Shown: positions 8,337 to 14,392 of the stretch, one piece after another
Layout of the letters: every line of letters begins with the position of its first letter
Numbering within the stretch: the stretch's first letter is position 1
Assembly: GCA_002413075.1 (NCBI GenBank)
Contig: DHWG01000146.1
Location: forward strand, 6,653 to 22,128
Length of the DNA: 15,476 nt
Source of the DNA: Desulfosporosinus sp. UBA5188
GTDB lineage: Bacteria > Bacillota > Desulfitobacteriia > Desulfitobacteriales > Desulfitobacteriaceae
Reading direction: 5' to 3'
Notes under the pieces: model-generated
The model's database searches: none
What the model was told of the DNA's origin: nothing
Seen by the model: only the letters and a program-made list of their open reading frames with translations
Program-made: the position numbers and the translations under genes

Positions 8337-8342
8337 CCTCCC
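8337..8342 (-). promoter_or_regulatory. ribosome binding site deciding the start of the small gene after ackA
   Basis: GGGAGG on the minus strand, in the 13-base gap behind the ackA stop codon and seven bases before GTG 8329. It supports the short 61-residue form. Confidence 0.75.
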
Positions 8343-9551
8343 TTAACTAGCTTTGAAACAACAGGAGACGATTTCAACGGTTTCTTGAGCAATCATCAAT
8401 TCTTCGTTGGTAGGAATAACCAGGACATGACAAGCTGATCCGTCTTTAGAGACATCGACCTGTTTGCCGCGGACATTGTTTCTCACAGGGTCTATTTCTG
8501 CACCTAGGTAATCTAAGTCACGAATAATCGCTTCGCGCATCGTGATAGAGTTTTCGCCCAGACCTGCCGTAAATACAATGGCGTCTACACCATTCATCAC
8601 GTTGGCATAAGCGCCAATATAATGTTTAACAACATAGGCAAACATGTCTAGCGCCAGTTGTGCTCGATAATTACCTTGCGAGGCTGCCGCTTCAATGTCA
8701 CGAAAATCACTGCTCACGCCAGAAATACCTAAGGCACCGCTTTTCTTGTTGAGATAATCATTAACTTGGCTAGCGCTCAACTTCTCTTTATCCATAATGT
8801 AGGTAACCACTGCGGGATCTAAGTGCCCCGATCTCGTTCCCATCAATAAACCCTCCAGCGGGGTAAAACCCATGGAAGTTTCAACAGATTTGCCGCCTTT
8901 AACCGCCGTAATTGATGAGCCGTTCCCCAGATGGCAGGTAATGATTTTGCTCTCAGACAGGGGTTTCCCCAACATTTCTATCGCTTTCATGCTGACGTAT
9001 TTGTGGGAGGTACCATGGAAGCCATATTTCCGAATTTTATACTTCTCATATAATTCATAAGGTAAACCATATAAAAAGGCTTTGGGTGGCAAAGTTTGAT
9101 GAAAGGCGGTGTCAAATACTGCTACATGAGGTACTCCGGGCATGAGCTTTTTACATGTTTCTATCCCGGTAATGGTTTTGGGAGTGTGCAGGGGAGCCAA
9201 CTCTCCGTATTTTTTGATTTCCTGCATCACAATGTCATCGATCAAGACGGAGGACGCATATTTATCCCCTCCATGTACCACCCTGTGCCCAACGGCTTTA
9301 ATTTCCTGAAGATTGCCAACTACCCCGTACTTCGGGTTAGTTAAGCTTTCCAAGACCAAAGAAATTGCCTCTGCATGGTTGGACAGTTTTTGTAAAATAA
9401 CCTTTTTCAGCTCGCCTCGTTTATGAGTTAGCTGGGATCCAGACATACCAATTCTTTCGACTAACCCCTGAGCTAGAACACTTTTATACGTCATATCAAG
9501 CAATTGGTACTTGAGTGACGAACTACCGCAGTTAATTACCAGTACTTTCAT
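8343..9551 (-). CDS. ackA: acetate kinase
   Basis: Transfers phosphate from acetyl phosphate to ADP, giving acetate and ATP, or runs in reverse to activate acetate. The 402 residues are full length. Conserved features of the ASKHA fold are all present: Asn7 in VINCGSSSLKYQL, Arg91 in HRVVHGG, Asp147 in FDTAFHQTLP, His179 in GFHGTSHKYV, the HLGNGSS phosphate loop near 207, Arg240 in MGTRSGHLDP and Glu383 in TNEEL. The ATG at 9551 has GGAAGG about 12 bases upstream. The usual partner pta is not adjacent. The small gene behind it is in the same transcript, and the acs operon lies about 0.7 kb downstream in the same direction, so acetyl-CoA production and its ATP-yielding disposal are neighbours. 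Confidence 0.97.
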   Translation of the reverse strand: MKVLVINCGSSSLKYQLLDMTYKSVLAQGLVERIGMSGSQLTHKRGELKKVILQKLSNHAEAISLVLESLTNPKYGVVGNLQEIKAVGHRVVHGGDKYASSVLIDDIVMQEIKKYGELAPLHTPKTITGIETCKKLMPGVPHVAVFDTAFHQTLPPKAFLYGLPYELYEKYKIRKYGFHGTSHKYVSMKAIEMLGKPLSESKIITCHLGNGSSITAVKGGKSVETSMGFTPLEGLLMGTRSGHLDPAVVTYIMDKEKLSASQVNDYLNKKSGALGISGVSSDFRDIEAAASQGNYRAQLALDMFAYVVKHYIGAYANVMNGVDAIVFTAGLGENSITMREAIIRDLDYLGAEIDPVRNNVRGKQVDVSKDGSACHVLVIPTNEELMIAQETVEIVSCCFKAS

Positions 9552-9614
9552 TCTACTACAGTCCTTCCATTGAATATCCCTTTAGCCTCATAACTTAAAG
9601 GACATCCTTTTCTT

Positions 9615-9788
9615 TCAAAACTCTAAAAACTCTTCCTTTGTCTCGGAACTTTTAAATTCATAGTTATTCCTTAATAACAATTTCCTTATGCTAATCATGG
9701 CGAGGTCACCTGTATCAATACCAGCAGCGTCGACCTTGTCAGTATCGCTCCCCCCTCCCGTCCTACGTAATCTCGAAGCTGTAATCAT
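9615..9788 (-). CDS. short unrecognised open frame (57 residues), perhaps a gene remnant
   Basis: ATG 9788 to TGA 9615. The product has a basic start, a GGGSDTDKVDAAGIDTGDLA stretch, then a helical-looking ISIRKLLLRNNYEF segment and an acidic end, EEFLEF. The composition looks protein-like rather than random, but the ATG has no ribosome binding site and a TAG lies directly before it in frame. It may be the 3' end of a decayed gene rather than a functional small gene. The family is not recognised. It lies 63 bases upstream of ackA in the same direction. Confidence 0.3.
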   Translation of the reverse strand: MITASRLRRTGGGSDTDKVDAAGIDTGDLAMISIRKLLLRNNYEFKSSETKEEFLEF

Positions 9789-9936
9789 CTACTTATGGGG
9801 CAAGGCAAGTAATCGAGCTAGATCAAAGAACTATTCACTGTCGTAAGTTCTCTTCGGCTGATCACAGATACTCCTGTTCTTTATTGCAAGAATATTGCCA
9901 ATTATAACTATTTTCTGTTCTAATGTTCAGAAACAT

Positions 9937-9962
9937 AAAAAAGTGCCTATTTGCAGGGCACT
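9937..9962 (-). terminator. orphan rho-independent terminator (minus strand)
   Basis: On the minus strand AGTGCC, a 9-base loop and GGCACT form a 6 bp stem that runs directly into TTTTT. No intact gene precedes it: the next real gene upstream, PFOR, already has its own terminator at 10545..10573. It probably marks the end of a lost gene in the gap. Confidence 0.55.
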
Positions 9963-10229
9963 ACATAGAAGGCAGGTTGCGATTGAGGCTAGAAAGAGAA
10001 ACTGAAAATTGCCTACAGTGTCCTGAATGGGCAACGTTCAGCAACTCATATCAGCGCCTTCCCTACGTCAAAGCGAATCTATACTACAGTCGTTGAATCG
10101 AGACACTGTCGTTCAAATGTGGCAAGCTGAAGCCCGTATGAGCCGTGGACGGTATTGGCTTTGTTTGTTACTTTGTTAATTTTGAGAAAACCTTAAATAT
10201 GGATTAGATTCGTTTTCCTATCTGTCATA

Positions 10230-10343
10230 TTAGCTCCAATCTTTGGTAGATTTTACTGTAGGTGGGCTTGTCCAATTAACGCCTTGATTAGGCTTTTGCT
10301 CGGCTAGGAAAAAAATTGGTGCACAGAGAAAGTCTATCCCCAT
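10230..10343 (-). other. 37-codon open frame of unknown status inside the gap
   Basis: ATG 10343 to TAA 10230. It encodes a hydrophobic start (FLCAPIFFLAEQ) and a polar tail ending STKDWS. In-frame stops TAG and TAA lie a short way upstream, suggesting a longer broken frame. It overlaps the left arm of the inverted repeat. Evidence for expression is weak: only AAAAGG near the ATG, at poor spacing. Confidence 0.15.
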
Positions 10344-10435
10344 CGCCTTTTAACCGGTTCCATTGCCAACCTAATCGTTGTCGAACAAGCCAAGAAGCAA
10401 AACGTTGATATAAGTTTTTTCACCTACCTTAAAAT
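10250..10435. repeat. nested imperfect inverted repeat, about 186 bp
   Basis: Outer arms ATTTTACTGTAGGTG (10250..10264) and CACCTACCTTAAAAT (10421..10435) match at 13 of 15 positions when one is reverse-complemented. Directly inside, GGCTTGT...GATTAGG (10265..10292) faces CCTAATC...ACAAGCC (10370..10391), with both 7-base blocks exact and the bases between them of unequal length. Either a degraded miniature transposable element or a long structured RNA would give this pattern. I found no flanking target duplication and no match to a known element. Confidence 0.4.
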
Positions 10436-10544
10436 AGGATTCCCATTAACTATAGCCCTGGTGTACTTTAGGCTACTATTTGGAATATGATGCGTATTCT
10501 AGTATTACCTCACTAAGACAGGGGTTTTTCGATCTGACTAGCAC

Positions 10545-10573
10545 AAAAAGAGAGCAGGTAAACTGCTCTCTTT
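10545..10573 (-). terminator. rho-independent terminator of the PFOR gene
   Basis: AAAGAGAGCAG and CTGCTCTCTTT form a perfect 11 bp stem with a 5-base loop. On the minus strand it is followed by TT, so the stem end and flank give five uridines in a row. It starts 37 bases after the PFOR stop codon, so PFOR is transcribed as a single-gene unit. Confidence 0.9.
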
Positions 10574-10609
10574 CAAATCACATCTAATGCTAATTCTTCG
10601 ATTTAATTT

Positions 10610-13600
10610 CTAATCCCACTTTTGCTCAGCAAGCCGTTTGTAGGAGTCATAGCGAATCTTTGCGTATTTTTCGGCGCCCACAAAGAGTTCCTCCGCATTA
10701 TCCGGGAAGGCACTCAGCAAGGAAGAATAACGAACTTCACCCATGATAAATTCACGGAAGGGCGTAGTCGGCTCTTTGGAATCGAGGCTAAATGGATTCT
10801 TGCCTTGATCCATCAGATCAGGGTCGAAGCGATAGAGATGCCAGTAACCAGAGTCAACCGCTTTCTTCGCCTCTTGTACGCTCTTGCTCATACCTGCTTT
10901 GATACCATGATTGATACAGGGAGCATAAGCAATAATCAAAGAAGGTCCTTTATACGCCTCTGCTTCTTTGATTACCTTGAGCGTTTGAGCCATGTCAGCA
11001 CCCAAAGCAATTTGCGCTACATAGACATAACCATAACTCATAGCTATAGCGCCAAGGTCTTTCTTGCGAATTTTCTTACCAGCTGCTGCAAACTTAGCGA
11101 CTGCAGCGCATGGTGTCGCTTTAGAGGATTGTCCGCCGGTATTGGAGTAAACTTCAGTATCGACTACAAGTACGTTCACATCATCTCCGGAAGCTAAGAC
11201 ATGGTCTAATCCTCCAAATCCGATATCATACGCCCAACCATCTCCACCGATGATCCACTGAGATTTTTTAATGAGATGATCTTGCTTAACCAGGATTTCT
11301 GCGAGGACTTTGTTATCCCCAACGTATCCTTTAAGACCAGCCAGGATCTTAGCTGTCGCTACTTTGGAGGCATCCGCATCATTCCACCCCTTGAGCCACT
11401 CTAGGAAAGCTTCTTGCAGCTCAGAGCTAATTTCCATCTCAGTTGCTTGCCTCATCAAATCAACGAGTTTTTCACGGATATGGCGAACGCCCACGTACAT
11501 ACCATAACCGAACTCGGCGTTGTCTTCGAACAATGAGTTGGCCCAAGCCGGTCCTTTACCTTCCACGTTGGTCGTATATGGGACAGCAGGAGCACTTCCA
11601 GCCCAGATAGAGGTACAACCGGTAGCATTGGCAATCATCATACGGTCGCCGTAAAGTTGGGTAATAAGTTTAATATAAGGAGTCTCTCCACACCCTGGAC
11701 ATGCTCCGCTAAACTCAAGTAAAGGTTGTGCGAACTGACTAGCTTTAACCGAAGTCACATCAAAAAGTTTGCCCTTGTTTGTTAGTGTAGTAGCATGTAT
11801 CCAGTTCCGGGCTTGACCTTCGATTTGTTTATCGGCTGGTTCCATGACAAGGGCCTTACCTTTAGCAGGGCAAACTTCAACACAGTTGCCACACCCGGTG
11901 CAATCCAACGGACTCACTTGAACACGGAATTGCAGACCTACTGCCTCTTTACCATTCGCTTTCTTGGCTGTGAAAGTTTCCGGAGCATTTTTAACTTCTT
12001 CCTCGTTCATTAAGAACGGGCGAATCGCTGCGTGCGGGCAAACATAAGAACATTGATTACACTGAATACATTTATCCATCTGCCACTCTGGTACGATGAC
12101 CGCGATACCGCGTTTTTCGAAAGCAGCAGTTCCTAACGGTACAGTTCCATCTTCACGGCCTAGGAAAGTGCTGACCGGCAGGCTATCTCCTTCCATAGCA
12201 TTCACAGGTCTGAGAAAATCAGTCACGTAATCAGGCTCTTCAATCGCAGCTGCAGCTTGAGTTTGTGTATTTTCTGTATTGGCCCATGATGTAGGAACTT
12301 CCACTTTAACAAGGGAAGATACACCGAGATCAATCGCTGCAATGTTCATATCTACAACGTTTTGGCCCTTTTTGCCATACATTTTTGAGACGGAATATTT
12401 CAGATAGTCAATGGCCTCTTCAACGGGAATCACGTTTGCAAGTTTAAAGAAAGCTGATTGTAAGATCAGGTTAATATGGGAACCGAGACCGATTTTATTA
12501 GCGATCGCTACCGCATCAATAATGTAGAAGTTAACATTGTTTTTCACAATGGATTGCTTCATGGCAGCTGGAAGTTTTCCTTCCAGTTCTTCAGCTGTCC
12601 AGTTACAGTTCAAGACAAAGATTCCATTTTTCTTCAAGCCTTTTAAGAGGTCATATTTGTAAACATAGGTTTGGTTAGAGCAAGCGATGTAATTTGTGCC
12701 TGTAACATAATAAGGGGATTTAATGGGTTTCTTACCAAAGCGAAGGTGGGAAATCGTGTTTCCACCGGATTTCTTACTGTCGTATTGGAAATAAGCCTGT
12801 GCATAAAGCTTGGTATGATCCCCAATGATCTTAATGGCTTGCTTATTTGCACCGACAGTTCCATCTGAACCGAGACCCCAGAATTTGCAGGAAATAGTCC
12901 CTTCCGGTGCAGTGTCAATAATCTCATCTTCAGCTAAGGATTTATAGGTTACGTCATCCACGATACCGATGGTAAAGCCATTTTTAGGGCTTTCAGACTT
13001 GAGGTTCTTGTATACAGCCAGAACTTGAGAAGGAGTCGTATCTTTCGAACCTAGGCCATAACGACCGCCGACGATCAACGTATCATTAGTGTAGAAAATT
13101 TCTTTAATATCTAGATAGAGAGGTTCACCCAAGGAGCCCGGTTCTTTAGTACGATCAAGTACCGCAATTTTCGTAACGGTTTTGGGCAACACTTTAAAGA
13201 AGTAATCACTGGAGAACGGACGGTACAGGTGAACTTTAACAACCCCAACATTTTCCCCTTTTGATATGAGGTAATCAATGGTTTCCTCAATCGTGTCACA
13301 GATTGATCCCATAGCTACGATGACATACTCTGCATCTTCTGAGCCGTAATATTGGAAAGGATGATATTCACGACCGGTGAGTATCTTATATTCTTGCATA
13401 TAGTGTTCGACCATGTCAGGAATCGCATCATAGAAAGGATTGCAAGCTTCACGGCCTTGGAAATAGATGTCCGGATTTTGAGCTGTTCCGCGAAGAACCG
13501 GATGCTCAGGATTCAAAGCACGGTCACGAAAGGCTTGAACTGCCTCCATATCTAATAGTTCAGCAACTTCCTTATATTCTGGTATTTCAATTTTTTGGAT

Positions 13601-14134
13601 TTCATGAGAGGTACGAAATCCGTCAAAGAAATGAATGAATGGTACACGAGCTTTGATCGTTGTGAGGTGAGCAATAAAGCCCAGGTCCAATGCTTCTTGT
13701 ACGTTATTTGAGGCAAGTTGAGCAAAACCAGTTGCGCGCACAGACATAACGTCCTGATGGTCACCGAAAATCGAAAGTGCATGGGTTGCCAAAGCACGGG
13801 CGCTAACATGGAAGACGCATGGTAATAGCTCACCGGCAATTTTATACATGTTAGGAACCATTAAGAGTAAGCCTTGTGAAGCTGTGTAAGTGGTAGTTAA
13901 CGCTCCAGCCTGAAGTGAACCGTGTAACGCACCGGCAGCACCACCCTCGGATTGCATCTCCACAACCTTAACAGTTTGTCCAAATACGTTTTTTCTTCCA
14001 TAAGCAGACCATTCATCAACTAATTCAGCCATCGTCGAAGAGGGGGTAATGGGAAAGATGGCGGCGACTTCCGTAAACGCGTATGACGCGTGGGCTGCTG
14101 CTTCGTTACCATCCATAGTCTTTATCTCCGTCAT
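10610..14134 (-). CDS. nifJ: pyruvate:ferredoxin (flavodoxin) oxidoreductase, single-chain
   Basis: Interconverts pyruvate plus CoA with acetyl-CoA, CO2 and reduced ferredoxin in the cytoplasm, using thiamine diphosphate (also called por/PFOR). The 1174-residue chain has the standard domain order: PITPSS pyruvate-site segment near residue 30, 2-oxoacid ferredoxin oxidoreductase domains, a two-cluster ferredoxin domain with Cys689/692/695/699 and Cys745/748/751/755, then the proximal cluster Cys812, Cys815, Cys840 and Cys1073, and the TPP/Mg motif GDGWAYDIG...YSNTGGQ near 965-1002. All key residues are present. It ends at QKWD without the long C-terminal extension of the Desulfovibrio africanus enzyme. 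ATG 14134 is chosen because AGGAGG lies 9 bases upstream; ATG 14143 directly abuts that site with no spacing. A terminator follows, and twin palindromes lie immediately upstream. Confidence 0.97.
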   Translation of the reverse strand: MTEIKTMDGNEAAAHASYAFTEVAAIFPITPSSTMAELVDEWSAYGRKNVFGQTVKVVEMQSEGGAAGALHGSLQAGALTTTYTASQGLLLMVPNMYKIAGELLPCVFHVSARALATHALSIFGDHQDVMSVRATGFAQLASNNVQEALDLGFIAHLTTIKARVPFIHFFDGFRTSHEIQKIEIPEYKEVAELLDMEAVQAFRDRALNPEHPVLRGTAQNPDIYFQGREACNPFYDAIPDMVEHYMQEYKILTGREYHPFQYYGSEDAEYVIVAMGSICDTIEETIDYLISKGENVGVVKVHLYRPFSSDYFFKVLPKTVTKIAVLDRTKEPGSLGEPLYLDIKEIFYTNDTLIVGGRYGLGSKDTTPSQVLAVYKNLKSESPKNGFTIGIVDDVTYKSLAEDEIIDTAPEGTISCKFWGLGSDGTVGANKQAIKIIGDHTKLYAQAYFQYDSKKSGGNTISHLRFGKKPIKSPYYVTGTNYIACSNQTYVYKYDLLKGLKKNGIFVLNCNWTAEELEGKLPAAMKQSIVKNNVNFYIIDAVAIANKIGLGSHINLILQSAFFKLANVIPVEEAIDYLKYSVSKMYGKKGQNVVDMNIAAIDLGVSSLVKVEVPTSWANTENTQTQAAAAIEEPDYVTDFLRPVNAMEGDSLPVSTFLGREDGTVPLGTAAFEKRGIAVIVPEWQMDKCIQCNQCSYVCPHAAIRPFLMNEEEVKNAPETFTAKKANGKEAVGLQFRVQVSPLDCTGCGNCVEVCPAKGKALVMEPADKQIEGQARNWIHATTLTNKGKLFDVTSVKASQFAQPLLEFSGACPGCGETPYIKLITQLYGDRMMIANATGCTSIWAGSAPAVPYTTNVEGKGPAWANSLFEDNAEFGYGMYVGVRHIREKLVDLMRQATEMEISSELQEAFLEWLKGWNDADASKVATAKILAGLKGYVGDNKVLAEILVKQDHLIKKSQWIIGGDGWAYDIGFGGLDHVLASGDDVNVLVVDTEVYSNTGGQSSKATPCAAVAKFAAAGKKIRKKDLGAIAMSYGYVYVAQIALGADMAQTLKVIKEAEAYKGPSLIIAYAPCINHGIKAGMSKSVQEAKKAVDSGYWHLYRFDPDLMDQGKNPFSLDSKEPTTPFREFIMGEVRYSSLLSAFPDNAEELFVGAEKYAKIRYDSYKRLAEQKWD

Positions 14135-14143
14135 TCTTTTCAT

Positions 14144-14149
14144 CCTCCT
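14144..14149 (-). promoter_or_regulatory. ribosome binding site deciding the PFOR start
   Basis: AGGAGG on the minus strand. The ATG at 14143 touches it with no spacer, while ATG 14134 has a 9-base spacer, so translation should begin at 14134. The first three bases of this site fall within the arm of the upstream inverted repeat. Confidence 0.8.
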
Positions 14150-14195
14150 ATTATAGTATAATATTTTATTATTGAAACTATTATACTATAATAGG
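14147..14195 (-). promoter_or_regulatory. twin AT-rich palindromes before the PFOR gene (putative operators or mRNA hairpin)
   Basis: CCTATTATAGTATAATA (14147..14163) and TATTATACTATAATAGG (14179..14195) are perfect 17-base inverted repeats of each other around a 15-base spacer. Each arm is also a palindrome in itself, with half-sites TATTATA and TATAATA around one central base, centred at 14156 and 14186, exactly 30 bp apart. The 7-1-7 geometry recalls Fur/PerR-family boxes, but the half-site differs from the PerR consensus TTATAAT. TATAAT-like -10 hexamers lie within the arms, so a repressor here would cover the promoter. As RNA, the arms could form a long A-U hairpin reaching into the ribosome binding site. 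Structure is certain; function is inferred. Confidence 0.7.
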
Positions 14196-14388
14196 ACTAT
14201 TTAAGAAAGGGGTATTTTTCCCAGCCCGATCCATGACAGGTGGTAAACTAATTCGCTGTCAAAAGGCGCTGTTATCATTCATTCTGCCAATTACGTGTAA
14301 TGCAGAAAGGATGATTATTAATGTCTCAAAACTCCCAGGCTTTTTCCTCTGTATAAGCATTGAATCGTCAAGAGCTCGGTGAAGTCGC
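14196..14388. other. non-coding stretch between the PFOR upstream region and the group II intron
   Basis: No intact gene. It should contain the distal part of the PFOR promoter at its left end. It also holds a short hairpin (14282..14307) and a very short or broken plus-strand frame (14321..14392) that runs to the apparent intron boundary. Confidence 0.5.
14282..14307. repeat. short inverted repeat upstream of the group II intron
   Basis: TTCTGC...ATTAC and GTAAT...GCAGAA are complementary, giving an 11 bp match interrupted by two unpaired bases in the left arm, with a very tight centre (GT). It may be an operator-like dyad or a transcript hairpin. Group II introns often sit just past hairpins, but here about 80 bases separate the two. 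Confidence 0.35.
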
Positions 14389-14392
14389 GTGA
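14321..14392 (+). pseudogene. possible broken small gene at the intron insertion point
   Basis: An ATG at 14321 lies 7 bases after AAAGGATGA and starts an 11-codon frame (MSQNSQAFSSV) that ends at TAA 14354..14356. The same frame continues as ALNRQELGEVA to TGA 14390..14392. The polar, Ser/Gln-rich start and the ALNR element are faintly like small acid-soluble spore proteins, but the resemblance is too short to trust. The intron seems to begin within this frame. It could equally be chance. Confidence 0.2.

Larger units (their letters stand above)
9552..10544. other. gene-poor 1 kb region between ackA and the PFOR terminator
   Basis: No intact gene of normal size is found on either strand; every frame is interrupted within about 60 codons. 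The stretch contains a 57-codon frame (9615..9788), an orphan minus-strand terminator (9937..9962), a nested imperfect inverted repeat (10250..10435) overlapping a 37-codon frame (10230..10343), and otherwise sequence in which I see nothing definite. Just upstream of the orphan terminator, a frame ends with the residues SLSSLNRNLPSM, with its stop abutting the terminator stem, as at the end of a former gene. The ackA promoter should lie in the right part of 9552-9700, but I cannot point to convincing -35 and -10 boxes. Confidence 0.6.

Noticed and set aside
10120..10165. GAGCCGTGG-ACGG segment resembling a collapsed group II intron domain V
   Set aside because: The match is only the outer few base pairs; the GAAA tetraloop, bulge and domain VI are absent, and no intron sequence precedes it.
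9963..10200. Riboswitch or T-box leader in the gap
   Set aside because: I looked for cobalamin, SAM, glycine, FMN and T-box signature segments on both strands and found none in order.
10335..10430. Minus-strand frame starting GTG with a lipoprotein-like N terminus (MKKLISTFCFLACSTT)
   Set aside because: It stops after about 29 codons, the ribosome binding site is poor, and no mature protein follows; it is probably chance within the inverted repeat.
10622..11197. Plus-strand open frame of about 190 codons opposite the 3' end of PFOR
   Set aside because: It is the mirror frame of well-conserved PFOR coding sequence; its composition and lack of recognisable motifs fit a shadow.
12643..12927. 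Minus-strand frame inside the PFOR gene in another phase
   Set aside because: It overlaps the PFOR coding sequence on the same strand and encodes nothing recognisable.
14147..14195. Calling the palindromes PerR boxes
   Set aside because: The 7-1-7 spacing fits, but TATTATA/TATAATA differs from the PerR half-site TTATAAT/ATTATAA, so a named regulator is not justified.
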